DNA from: Paenibacillus sp. JQZ6Y-1
GTDB lineage: Bacteria; Bacillota; Bacilli; Paenibacillales; Paenibacillaceae
NCBI RefSeq assembly: GCF_040719145.1
Contig: NZ_JBFDUZ010000004.1
Coordinates: forward strand, 1 to 64,000
DNA: 64,000 nt
Direction: 5' to 3'
Below the pieces are notes generated by a model. The model saw only the letters and a list, made by a program, of their open reading frames with translations, made no database searches and was not told the DNA's origin. The position numbers and the translations under genes are program-made. Positions 16,665 to 24,388 of the stretch are shown here, piece after piece; within the stretch, counting starts at the first letter, position 1, and every line of letters begins with the position of its first letter.

Positions 16665-17636
16665 ATGAAGAAGTTTGTATTAGCAAGTGTAGCGTTTATC
16701 CTATTCTTATCCATGAGTGGTATATTGATTCCGTCTCATGCGTCTGCAGCAGCCACTCCGTCTTATCGGCTATATGTGGATCAGGTTCAACTGAATACCA
16801 AGTCCAAATCTGTACCTATTGTACAAAATGGAACGATGATGGTTCCAATGCAAACTGTATTTACTGCGCTTGGTTATACGACAATCATCCGATCCAATGT
16901 ATGGAGTATGAAAAATGATGAAGGTCGTTCGATTGTACTCACTATCAACAGTAAAACGGCAAAGGTAAATGGCAGCAAAAAAGCCTTGCTAACCGCTCCG
17001 CAAAAAATAAGCGGAACCGCCTATATTTCAATGAAATCGCTTGGTCAGATTACGGATAAAACATTTGGTATCGACAACATCCGCTCTGCAGTCTGGCTTG
17101 GTGAAAAGCCGATCTTAAATTCGTTTGACGGTTTGTGGGGAGCGACAACAGAACAAGTAAAGTCTAGTGTGGATTATGGGACATTTGTTGAACAATCCTC
17201 CAACAATGACGTAACCATTATGAAATACACAGATACCATTGATGAAATTCCACTTACACTCTATCTTATTTTCTATAAGGATGCGTTGATACGGATTGTA
17301 GGAGATGGGGATGTATCATCATACAGTGCTGCTGATCCTTACCATGTGGCTACTATGCTTGGAGTTTATATGGGAGCAAAAGATGAGCTCAGTCTTGATT
17401 TAGGGAAAGCTACAAGCGATCGATCCTTTAAAGAACCGCAAGGAAATGAACAATTCACACGTCTAGTTTATTCGATGCAGTATCGGTCTTTTCAATATAA
17501 AACAGAATGGAAAGATCGGCATACAGCGGCTGCAATGCAATTGTCCTGTGATGGTTCCAGCTATGCGCTGAGAATCACAATTACAGACGCATCCGCAGAC
17601 AGTACAGTACTTCGTGTATTGGATGAAACGTTGTGA
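16665..17636 (+). CDS. Secreted protein with copper-amine-oxidase-like N-terminal domain
   Basis: 323-residue exported protein. A signal peptide (MKKFVLASVAFILFLSMSG...SHASAAA) is followed by a Cu_amine_oxidN1-type domain (about 30-145): VPIVQNGTMMVPMQTVFTAL and then TAYISMKSLGQ, the repeated beta-hairpin pattern common in Paenibacillus exported proteins. The C-terminal half (about 150-323) is of unrecognised fold and lacks obvious motifs. I chose ATG 16665 because AAAAAAGGGG precedes it and the signal peptide starts there. A TATAAT box is at 16625-16630. This domain is not itself a copper enzyme; binding or surface functions are usually supposed. Confidence 0.82.
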   Translation: MKKFVLASVAFILFLSMSGILIPSHASAAATPSYRLYVDQVQLNTKSKSVPIVQNGTMMVPMQTVFTALGYTTIIRSNVWSMKNDEGRSIVLTINSKTAKVNGSKKALLTAPQKISGTAYISMKSLGQITDKTFGIDNIRSAVWLGEKPILNSFDGLWGATTEQVKSSVDYGTFVEQSSNNDVTIMKYTDTIDEIPLTLYLIFYKDALIRIVGDGDVSSYSAADPYHVATMLGVYMGAKDELSLDLGKATSDRSFKEPQGNEQFTRLVYSMQYRSFQYKTEWKDRHTAAAMQLSCDGSSYALRITITDASADSTVLRVLDETL

Positions 17637-17746
17637 TACACAACAAACCCATAGCATATACGGATAAAGCAATGGGTAGGGAATGATACGTAATGATACG
17701 TAATGGCACTAGAGAACAGCGTGTCAAACAAACGGATAACAACCGT

Positions 17747-17787
17747 GCAGTGCAACAGAGTGAATTATAGCTGTTGCACTGCTTTTT
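17747..17787. terminator. Bidirectional-looking terminator between convergent genes
   Basis: GCAGTGCAACAG / CTGTTGCACTGC, a perfect 12-bp stem with a 12-base loop, followed by TTTTT on the plus strand. It separates the plus-strand secreted protein from the minus-strand hisS-like gene, whose stop is about 20 bases away. Confidence 0.88.
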
Positions 17788-17809
17788 GTAGATGACTTCC
17801 ACTGACAAA

Positions 17810-19132
17810 TTACAAGTACACCTGCGTCAGTCGATGTACTGCTTCCTCTACAGAAACTGCTACTTCCACACCTTCCGCCAGATCGCGCAGCTTCACTTGC
17901 TCAGCACGTACTTCATCTTCACCAATCAGTACCACAAAACGAATCCCACGCGTATACAGGCTATTCAGCAGCTTGCCCAGCTTGCGTCCGCTGGTATCGG
18001 TAACCGCGGAAATACCAGCAGCACGCAATAAGCCACTGGTGCGGACAGCTTCCACCAGCGTTCCGCCAATCGGTATAACTGCCACATGAATAGGGGCAGA
18101 GTTCCGTAGCATAGCTTCCGCCTGAGGCTGCTGACGATATAGTTCCATTACCGATTCCAATCCAAACGATAATCCGACCGCGGGCAATTCCAATTCTGGA
18201 TCGCCGGACAGCTTGCCGATCATGCCGTCATATCGTCCGCCACTGCCAAGGCTAGATGAGTATTGACCTGTTGCATCGAAAATCTCGTATACGGTTCCGG
18301 TGTAAAAGGACAATCCTCGCGACAGAAATAGATCGAATACGCACACCTGATCCATGTCCAATCCCATCAGTAATTGCTGCAATTGCAGCGCTTTTTGGCA
18401 TCCCGGTAGATTCTCCAAGTTGTAGGCAGCAGCAAGAGCAAGGAGCGTTAATTGCTGCGGATCACGGTCGATTAGCTCCATCAGACGAGACGTTGCGGCT
18501 TCGTTCAGACCTTTGCCCTTTAACTCGGCAGCTACATCTGCGCGGGAGATTTTCGCCAATTTATCCAGTGTTAGCATGACCGAGGAGAGCAGTATTTCCG
18601 GTACATCTAGCGCGGTGAGTACCTCTGCCAGCAGGCGACGATTGTTCCAGCGAAGGATCACCGGAATGTCCAATCGGTTAAACGACTGCATCGCCAGCTG
18701 GAACAGCTCCAATTCGGCTTCGGGTCCAGCGATACCGACGACATCGGCGTCGCATTGCCAAAATTCACGCAGTCGTCCGCGCTTGGTGGGACCGTCACGA
18801 AACACTTTGCCCATTTCAAAGCGGCGGTACGGCAGGCGCAGACTGGGGTTCAATGTCAGCAAACGCGCCAGCGGCATCGTCAGATCATAACGCAATCCAA
18901 GCTCACGACCGCGTTGATCGCTCAACTGATAGATTTCTTTGGTGATCTCCTCACCGCCGCCGTATTTGGAGGTGAGCCATTCCAATTCGCTGAGTACAGA
19001 CGTCTCCGCTTCCTCATAACCGAAACAGTAAAATTGCTGCTCTAGCAGATTGCGAATGTATCTGCGCAGCCGTTGTTCGCCGCCAGTGTAATCGGATGTG
19101 CCTTTGACATTTTGCATGGATAAGGTTTGCAT
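17810..19132 (-). CDS. hisS: Histidyl-tRNA synthetase of the non-standard (archaeal/eukaryal-like) branch
   Basis: 440-residue class II synthetase that charges tRNA-His. Motif 2 region: MGKVFRDGPTKRGRLREFWQ then CDADVVG. HisRS motifs: RGLSFYTGTVYEIF and GSGGRYDGMIG. A C-terminal anticodon-binding fold begins IHVAVIPIGG. The FWQCDADVVG block differs from B. subtilis HisS as I recall it and looks like the archaeal/eukaryal-type branch, so this may be a second HisRS. The anticodon domain argues against HisZ, the catalytically dead regulatory paralogue. I chose ATG 19132, with GAAGGAGAG seven bases upstream; a longer frame runs back through a terminator hairpin. Expression is evidently governed by the leader at 19185-19491. 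Confidence 0.85.
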   Translation of the reverse strand: MQTLSMQNVKGTSDYTGGEQRLRRYIRNLLEQQFYCFGYEEAETSVLSELEWLTSKYGGGEEITKEIYQLSDQRGRELGLRYDLTMPLARLLTLNPSLRLPYRRFEMGKVFRDGPTKRGRLREFWQCDADVVGIAGPEAELELFQLAMQSFNRLDIPVILRWNNRRLLAEVLTALDVPEILLSSVMLTLDKLAKISRADVAAELKGKGLNEAATSRLMELIDRDPQQLTLLALAAAYNLENLPGCQKALQLQQLLMGLDMDQVCVFDLFLSRGLSFYTGTVYEIFDATGQYSSSLGSGGRYDGMIGKLSGDPELELPAVGLSFGLESVMELYRQQPQAEAMLRNSAPIHVAVIPIGGTLVEAVRTSGLLRAAGISAVTDTSGRKLGKLLNSLYTRGIRFVVLIGEDEVRAEQVKLRDLAEGVEVAVSVEEAVHRLTQVYL

Positions 19133-19184
19133 GGGAATCTCTCCTTCGGGATTGTTAGAATGTGCCGATTCAGCCGTATCAAAC

Positions 19185-19218
19185 AAAAAACGCGCAGGAC
19201 CTCTTGGTCCTGCGCGTT
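19185..19218 (-). terminator. Intrinsic terminator in the hisS leader
   Basis: On the minus strand, AACGCGCAGGACC / GGTCCTGCGCGTT forms a 13-bp stem with an AAGA loop, followed by a run of T. It lies after the leader hairpins and 52 bases before the hisS ATG, so it can only act as an attenuator. The 5' arm (CGCAGG) can instead pair with CCTGCG 13-18 bases upstream. Confidence 0.85.
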
Positions 19219-19229
19219 TCATATCCCGC

Positions 19230-19262
19230 AGGGAGGCCAACGCGAAAAGCGCTAGCCACCCT
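19230..19262 (-). promoter_or_regulatory. Leader hairpin 2:3 upstream of the hisS terminator
   Basis: Minus-strand AGGGTGGCTAGCGC pairs with GCGTTGGCCTCCCT around a five-base loop (13 of 14 positions pair, counting wobbles, with one T-T mismatch). The left arm can alternatively pair over ten bases with GGCGTTAGCC (19283-19292), which spans the leader-ORF stop codon. The 3' arm overlaps CCTGCG (19227-19232), which can pair with the terminator 5' arm. AGGGTGGC matches the start of the T-box sequence, but the following ACCGCG is absent. Confidence 0.6.
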
Positions 19263-19284
19263 GTTGTATAACTCAACAGTTTGG

Positions 19285-19398
19285 CTAACGCCTATGAAAA
19301 TGATACAGCTTTCCGGTCAGACCGATGGAAGAGACTGCGTATGATGGAATCATTAACGATGGGTCAAGACGACAAATGATAGTCTCCGCTTGTTGCAT
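19285..19398 (-). CDS. Putative 37-residue leader peptide of the hisS attenuator
   Basis: A small ORF in the hisS 5' leader, translated MQQAETIICRLDPSLMIPSY... and ending KLYHFHRR. AAGGAGGAG lies nine bases before its ATG, one of the strongest sites in this neighbourhood. Two of the last five codons are His (CAT TTT CAT AGG CGT stop). The stop codon lies inside the sequence able to pair with the next hairpin arm, the architecture of a translation-sensed attenuator. I do not recognise the peptide. It could also be a chance frame. Confidence 0.5.
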   Translation of the reverse strand: MQQAETIICRLDPSLMIPSYAVSSIGLTGKLYHFHRR

Positions 19399-19462
19399 AA
19401 TACAATCTCCTCCTTCGATCCTTGTAGTCGGAAGCAGAGGGCTTCCGTTTGAATTATTAGCC

Positions 19463-19491
19463 ATTATATGCCCGTCATTCGCAAAATGCAA
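19463..19491 (-). promoter_or_regulatory. Sigma-A promoter of the hisS leader transcript
   Basis: Minus strand: -35 TTGCAT (19491-19486), exactly 17 bases, -10 TATAAT (19468-19463). The predicted transcript start near 19456 gives a leader of about 320 nt before hisS. The small stem GGAAG...CTTCC lies near its 5' end. Confidence 0.75.
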
Positions 19492-19569
19492 GACCGGATT
19501 TGCGGACCATAGTTCATGTCGCGGAATAATGATAAGCTGATATATCACATGCAGATGAACAGAAATCAC

Positions 19570-20328
19570 TTATTTTAGCCATTCCATTTGTAGCTGCTGG
19601 TGCTTGTTAAACAGACTAGGCGCAATGAGCAGACCGAGCAGAATACTAGTAACAATGGCGGACGTCATCAAGGTAAATACGATGAGAAGCTGGAAGCGCA
19701 CTGCCGTAATCGGATCGGCTCCGGCGATAATCTGGCCGGTCATCATGCCGGGTAGCTGTACGAGTCCAATCGTCTTTTGTCCGTCGATAGTTGGGATCAT
19801 GCTAGAGCGAATAGCGCTTTTCAGTACTGGCAAAATCGCCTGCCTTGGCGTGGCTCCGAGCGATAGCATCACCTGAATCTCGCGTTGCCGCAGGCTCACC
19901 TCGGAGCGCAGACGGCTGATCAGCAGACTGCCGAGTACCATCGAATTACCGATAATCATGCCGCTGATCGGAATGATATAGCGTGCCGTTGCCGGGATGA
20001 TGCCAAGTCCAAGCATGATCGCCTGTGTTAGCAACTCCACAATGACGAATGTGGCGAATACTTTGATGGCAAATCTGGGTAGTCGTTTGCCCTTACTGGC
20101 GACATTTGCAGCCGCTACACCGATCATTAGCAGCACGAATAATGCCACCACCCACAGCTGCTGCAAGCCGAAGATCATATTTAAAATATAGCCGATCACA
20201 ATGAGCTGCACGGCGGCGCGCAGCATCGCGATCATGACATCCTTTTCCAAACCGAGCTTGAAAGAGCGCGACAGAACGACCGCAAGCAATACAAACGACA
20301 GCGAAAAGCTTAGCGCAAGAATACTCAT
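19570..20328 (-). CDS. fetB: FetB/YbbM-family ABC transporter permease
   Basis: 252-residue membrane protein with about six or seven hydrophobic segments (for example LQLIVIGYILNMIFGL-like and ALFVLLMIGVAAANVAS). The cytoplasmic loop REIQVMLSLGATPRQAI is typical of the UPF0014/YbbM family. In E. coli FetAB is linked to iron export and peroxide tolerance. Its ATG overlaps the last four bases of the upstream ATPase gene (ATGA), so the pair is translationally coupled. The substrate here is inferred by family only. Confidence 0.88.
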   Translation of the reverse strand: MSILALSFSLSFVLLAVVLSRSFKLGLEKDVMIAMLRAAVQLIVIGYILNMIFGLQQLWVVALFVLLMIGVAAANVASKGKRLPRFAIKVFATFVIVELLTQAIMLGLGIIPATARYIIPISGMIIGNSMVLGSLLISRLRSEVSLRQREIQVMLSLGATPRQAILPVLKSAIRSSMIPTIDGQKTIGLVQLPGMMTGQIIAGADPITAVRFQLLIVFTLMTSAIVTSILLGLLIAPSLFNKHQQLQMEWLK

Positions 20329-21089
20329 GGAGTAGGGTTCTCCTGTGCAGATAAGATAAACTGTCGTGCCGCCTCTGTCTGCGGATTGGATAGCATCTTG
20401 TCAGTACTGCCTGTTTCGACAAGCTGACCTTGTTCCAGATACCAGATCTGCTGTCCCATGCGCCTTGCCTGTTCCAGATGGTGCGTTACCCAGATCAGAG
20501 TAGTACCCTTTTCACGATTCAGCTGCATCAGTAATTGCTCGATATGCTGGACAGAGGAATGATCAAGCGCGGAGGTGATCTCATCCAGCAGCAGGATTTC
20601 TGGTTGATTGACAAGGGTGCGTATCAGTGCAACGCGCTGTTTTTGCCCGCCAGATAGCTCGCTTGCTTGCCGCTCTAGCAAATCAGCGGACAGACCAACA
20701 CGCTCCAGCCATTGTACCGGATCGTCTGTTGGTATCTGGTGCAAACGGCTAGCAGTCAGGATGTTATCGCGTACCGTGCCGGGCAGCATCGGTGAATCCT
20801 GAAACACCATGCCTACGGTTCGCCGCAGCTTGTTCATTTGCCAATCATGAATCGGTTTGCCTTGCACCCATACCTCGCCTTCATCGGCGGTGAGAAGCAG
20901 ATTGCATAGCGACAGTAGCGTGCTTTTGCCGGAGCCGGAAGGACCGATCAGCATCGTGATGCTGCCTTGCTGAATCTTGCCGCTGATGTTATTCAAAATG
21001 AGTGCAGGCGGTTGGTCTGTCGATGTGGGAAAGGATTTATATACTTGTTTCCATTCAATGGCGGCAGTGTCAAAGGAAGTTAATGACAT
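20325..21089 (-). CDS. fetA: FetA/YbbL-family ABC transporter ATP-binding protein
   Basis: 254-residue ATPase partner of the following permease. Walker A GPSGSGKST, Q-loop VFQDSPML, signature LSGGQKQR, Walker B ILLLDEI and the switch His in WVTHH are all intact. The Shine-Dalgarno is weak (GAGAG about nine bases before ATG 21089). First gene of a two-gene minus-strand operon. Iron or metal export is the best guess from the E. coli homologue. Confidence 0.9.
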   Translation of the reverse strand: MSLTSFDTAAIEWKQVYKSFPTSTDQPPALILNNISGKIQQGSITMLIGPSGSGKSTLLSLCNLLLTADEGEVWVQGKPIHDWQMNKLRRTVGMVFQDSPMLPGTVRDNILTASRLHQIPTDDPVQWLERVGLSADLLERQASELSGGQKQRVALIRTLVNQPEILLLDEITSALDHSSVQHIEQLLMQLNREKGTTLIWVTHHLEQARRMGQQIWYLEQGQLVETGSTDKMLSNPQTEAARQFILSAQENPTP

Positions 21090-21237
21090 GGCAGTATGCT
21101 CTCATGTTTCATTGTATGTAGCCCTCGTTTCTCGTTCGATAGGGTAGTCGATCCTAGCAGAATCGTTCATATTATACCATCGCAGAAAGGAGTGAGGGAG
21201 CATGGGAATGGTTCTCTCATGGCTGCGTTCATAGCAC

Positions 21238-21266
21238 TTGTGTAAAAGGAAGTGCATTTGTATAAT
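21238..21266 (+). promoter_or_regulatory. Sigma-A promoter of the guanylate-kinase-like gene
   Basis: -35 TTGTGT (21238-21243), 17-base spacer, -10 TATAAT (21261-21266). The ribosome site AGGAGGGG follows 12 bases later, so the 5' leader is very short. Confidence 0.7.
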
Positions 21267-21291
21267 GGGCATACTTACAGGAGGGGATTAC

Positions 21292-21840
21292 ATGTCATTT
21301 TCCATCGTGATTTTTCAGGGACCTAGCGCTTCGGGGAAAAGTACGCTACAAGCGCGACTTGGCTTGCCCAAGATCGTCACATGGACGTCGCGCACGCCCA
21401 GAGCAGGCGAGCAGGATGGGGTGGATTATCACTTCGCCACACGCGAGCAGATGGAGGTCATGAACCGTCAGGGCTTGATGCTGGAAATTAGCGAATATCG
21501 CGGCAATTTGTACGGAACGGCACGAAGCTCACTAGATGAAGCAGTACATCATCACCAGCCGCGTTCCAGCGTGATGGATGCACCGGGAGCGGCGCTGGTG
21601 AAAAAGCAGTTGGGCGACAAGGCGCTGCTCATCGGTGTTAGTGCTAGCCGCCAACAGCTAGCGCAGCGGTTATTTGACCGCAAGGTGAGCGTGGAGGAGC
21701 AGCAGCTACGACTGGCTTCATTTGACGAGGAGATTGCGGCGCTCTCCCAATGCGATGTCGTGATTCGCAATGGGGAAGGGCAGTTGCGGACGGCGGAGCG
21801 TATTGTGGATTATATTCGTGCCGGGATTGTGGCGCACTGA
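21292..21840 (+). CDS. Guanylate-kinase-like P-loop kinase
   Basis: 182-residue product with P-loop GPSASGKST at 9-17, then the guanylate-kinase GMP-binding features SRTPRAGEQDGVDYHF and EYRGNLYGTARSSLDEA, and a LID-like RLFDRK. A true Gmk phosphorylates GMP to GDP. This copy is shorter and diverges in the C-terminal half (DAPGAALVKKQ instead of the usual ILDIDVQG-type strand), so it may be a paralogue with another role. ATG 21292 is placed by AGGAGGGG five bases upstream and lies just after a good promoter. It stands alone. Confidence 0.78.
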   Translation: MSFSIVIFQGPSASGKSTLQARLGLPKIVTWTSRTPRAGEQDGVDYHFATREQMEVMNRQGLMLEISEYRGNLYGTARSSLDEAVHHHQPRSSVMDAPGAALVKKQLGDKALLIGVSASRQQLAQRLFDRKVSVEEQQLRLASFDEEIAALSQCDVVIRNGEGQLRTAERIVDYIRAGIVAH

Positions 21841-21987
21841 ATACATTCGTGGAGAATATCGAAGCGATAGACGGAAACACGTATAAAAGTCATTTGGTTC
21901 ACTGTTGATAAAATGACGTAAAAAAGTAAATGTGGATAAAACATATAAGTATTGATATGGAATGCAAACTATGGCAATACAGCGTTC

Positions 21988-22037
21988 AAACCAAACAACC
22001 GATTGTTCCGTAACAGGAATGATCGGTTGTTTGGTTT
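21988..22037. repeat. Long inverted repeat between convergent genes
   Basis: AAACCAAACAACCGAT and ATCGGTTGTTTGGTTT are perfect 16-bp arms with an 18-base loop. Neither strand continues into a T-run beyond the arm itself, although the arms end in TTT. It lies in the 318-base gap between a plus-strand and a minus-strand gene and probably ends both transcripts. Nothing else is visible in the gap. Confidence 0.7.
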
Positions 22038-22158
22038 ATGAATGTGGATCATTAATATGCGTAGTAAACTCAATACAGATGAAGCCACATATACGTATTG
22101 TATTCTTCTACGTGTTGTAGACATTTTTTACATCTATAACTGCTTCGTTCACTAATGA

Positions 22159-23037
22159 CTATTTCCGCTGGCTACGCTCCTGAAGCTCTAGCAAAATCGC
22201 TGCCATATCCAGCTCGCCTTTACCATGCTCCTTCGCATCCGCAAACGTCCGGTCGGCGGCTGCGGCGAGGGGCAGATCGACGCCATCGCGACGTGCTTCG
22301 TCCATCAGCAGACCGAGGTCTTTGGATAGCAGGCTAATCATGAATGCGGATGGGAATTCCTCTTGCAGCAGGGAATCTTTTTTTGCATTCAGCATCGGTG
22401 TAGCGACAGCCGATTGACCGATCATTTCGATCAACTGCTCGCGTTTCAAACCAGCGTGTTCCCCAATCACGAGCGCTTCGGCAATCCCCTGCATCGTAAT
22501 ACCAAGCATCAGATTAATCGACAGCTTGGCAGAACTGCCTGCGCCCACATCGCCAAAATGAATCGTATGCTTGCCCAGCACATCAAAATACGGCTGACAA
22601 TGCTGCACCGCTTCTGCCGTACCGCCCGCCAGAATAACGAGCTGTCCCTGCTGCGCAGGTGCGACCGAACCGGATACCGGAGCATCAAGATAGATAGCGC
22701 CCTTTTGCTGAACCGATTGGGCAAACTCCCGCGCTTCGCCCGGGCTAATCGTACTCATATTGACGATATAACTACCCTTACGCACATGACTCAGAATGCC
22801 GTCATCGCCTTCCAGCACCTGCTGCACCGTATCGCCTTTGGTTAGCATAATGAAAATTACATCTGCTTCGGCTGCCGCTGCGCCCGGTGAAGAATGCAGG
22901 GTGGCTCCCGCCTGTTCCAGTGCTGCCGCTTTGTCAGCGGTGCGGTTGTAGACGTGTACCGAATACCCCGATTTTTGCAAATTTTGTGCCATCGGCAGCC
23001 CCATATGCCCGGTGCCAATCCATGCCAGATTGCTCAT
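22159..23037 (-). CDS. NAD(P)-dependent dehydrogenase, 3-hydroxyisobutyrate dehydrogenase family
   Basis: 292-residue oxidoreductase of the beta-hydroxyacid dehydrogenase family. The N-terminal Rossmann loop is GTGHMGLPMAQNL, then VYNRT, which suggests NADP use. The substrate loop DAPVSGSVAPAQQGQL and the catalytic Lys in GAGSSAKLSINL are intact. A helical dimerisation domain follows. Members reduce or oxidise 3-hydroxyisobutyrate, tartronate semialdehyde or succinic semialdehyde, and the sequence does not settle which. ATG 23037 has AAAAAGGAG about eight bases upstream; a longer frame to 23169 has none. Confidence 0.88.
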   Translation of the reverse strand: MSNLAWIGTGHMGLPMAQNLQKSGYSVHVYNRTADKAAALEQAGATLHSSPGAAAAEADVIFIMLTKGDTVQQVLEGDDGILSHVRKGSYIVNMSTISPGEAREFAQSVQQKGAIYLDAPVSGSVAPAQQGQLVILAGGTAEAVQHCQPYFDVLGKHTIHFGDVGAGSSAKLSINLMLGITMQGIAEALVIGEHAGLKREQLIEMIGQSAVATPMLNAKKDSLLQEEFPSAFMISLLSKDLGLLMDEARRDGVDLPLAAAADRTFADAKEHGKGELDMAAILLELQERSQRK

Positions 23038-23299
23038 AATCAAAACTCCTTTTTCCATAAAATGGCGTTTCATCTTCAACGAATGGGTATACATGGTAGA
23101 TAGAGGCAATGCGATGTTATTGAGATACGACAATCTACGCATTGGCTCCCAAACGTGTGTATTTAACAAACAACGTGGCTCTCGTCATTTATTTTACCTC
23201 ATATACCTTACCCGTTTCACCAGACCTTGGTATCAGCGATTCGATACGAAGTAAGCTTAGTACCAAAATGGGAATATGACCGGAATGAATGAGTGCAAT

Positions 23300-23335
23300 T
23301 TGACATTCGTACATAATGTAACTATTATTGTTACA
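23300..23335 (+). promoter_or_regulatory. Promoter with TGTAAC-N7-GTTACA operator over the -10 box
   Basis: -35 TTGACA (23300-23305), 17 bases, -10 TATTAT (23323-23328). The perfect inverted repeat TGTAAC (23317-23322) / GTTACA (23330-23335) encloses the -10 box in its 7-base spacer. The same repeat, in the same place relative to the promoter, is found before the Rrf2 gene at 59579. A further GTTACA half-site is at 23343. The rest of the 363-base gap upstream shows nothing clear. Confidence 0.75.
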
Positions 23336-23400
23336 GGAAGACGTTACATGTATACAAGTTGGAACCTATATACATCCCATATCACGAGGAGGCTATTTTT

Positions 23401-24036
23401 ATGAAAATCGCAGTTATTGGAGCAACAGGTAAAGCAGGTTCTCTTATCGCCGAGGAAGCACTGAGCAGAGGTCACGAAGTGGTCGCTATTGTGCGCGACG
23501 CGAGCAAGGTACAAAATGACAAGCTGCATGTTGTAGAAAAAGAAGTCAACGATCTGACTGCCAGCGATCTGCAAGGCGTGGATGTACTGGTGAACGCATT
23601 CGGTACCCGTGACGCAGAACAGCACGTACCAGTAGGTCGTCACCTGATCGATATTTTGCAACAAAATCCAACCACTCGCCTGATCGTGGTCGGCGGTGCG
23701 GGTAGTCTGTATGTAGATGATGCACAAACGACGCGTCTGATCGACACACCGGACTTCCCAGATGCTTACAAACCGACTGCATCCAATCAAGGCAAAAATC
23801 TGGAAGACCTGAAGCAATCGTCTGGTATCCAATGGACATTCGTTAGCCCAGGCGCTTTCTTCGATCCAAACGGTCCACGCACTGGTTCCTATACGCTGGC
23901 AGGCGAGAAGCTGACCGTCAACAGTGAAGGCAACAGTTATTCCAGCTATGCTGACTATGCAATCGCCATCGTGGATGAAGCGGAAAAAGCAGCTCATGTG
24001 AACGAGCGTATTAGCGTCGTAACAGAAGCGAAGTAA
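23401..24036 (+). CDS. NAD(P)H-binding protein, YwnB-like
   Basis: 211-residue atypical SDR. Nucleotide loop MKIAVIGATGKAGSLIAEE, strand VVAIVRDASK, then DVLVNAFGTRDAEQH and TRLIVVGGAGSLYVD. No Tyr-x-x-x-Lys pair is evident at the classical position, as usual for the NmrA/YwnB group, which bind NAD(P)H and often respond to oxidative or electrophile stress. GAGGAGG ends eight bases before ATG 23401. The promoter carries the same operator as the Rrf2 gene at 59.6 kb, whose B. subtilis-type relatives (YwnA and YwnB) are neighbours, so it is probably controlled by that distant regulator. Confidence 0.85.
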   Translation: MKIAVIGATGKAGSLIAEEALSRGHEVVAIVRDASKVQNDKLHVVEKEVNDLTASDLQGVDVLVNAFGTRDAEQHVPVGRHLIDILQQNPTTRLIVVGGAGSLYVDDAQTTRLIDTPDFPDAYKPTASNQGKNLEDLKQSSGIQWTFVSPGAFFDPNGPRTGSYTLAGEKLTVNSEGNSYSSYADYAIAIVDEAEKAAHVNERISVVTEAK

Positions 24037-24140
24037 TCCTCAATTGTAAAGCGACACAGATCGGTTTCGAGCGTGCGCTTAGCGTATTGGTAATGGCTAG
24101 TTGAACCATTATGCAAAGATGTACCGAGAATCGAATGATC

Positions 24141-24179
24141 AAACGCCTTACCCATCATCAATTGGGTAAGGCGTTTTTT
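24141..24179 (+). terminator. Terminator after the YwnB-like gene
   Basis: AAACGCCTTACCCA / TGGGTAAGGCGTTT with an 8-base loop, then TTTT. A textbook intrinsic terminator. The 209 bases from here to the next gene are AT-rich with no firm element. Confidence 0.9.
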
Positions 24180-24388
24180 GTTTACAAAAAAGCTATATAA
24201 GTATATAAAAGATACCGTGTATTCTATTTTTGGTATAAAATGGATTTTTACAACGTTACATATTATGCTGAATCTATCGACAGTCTGTGACGTGTAAGCA
24301 AATACATGTTACCGATGCAAGTCGACGATGCAAGTTTGATGTCGGAGCGAACTAGACTATTCAATGACGAGATAAAGGAGGCTTCCTA

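Noticed and set aside
17810-19132. hisZ rather than hisS
   Set aside because: The protein keeps the HisRS motifs RGLSFYTGTVYE and GGRYD and a C-terminal anticodon domain, which HisZ usually lacks. No his biosynthesis genes adjoin it.
19133-19460. Typical T-box riboswitch before hisS
   Set aside because: AGGGTGGC agrees with the start of the T-box sequence, but the ACCGCG part, stem I signatures and a clear His specifier loop are missing. I keep it as an alternative only.
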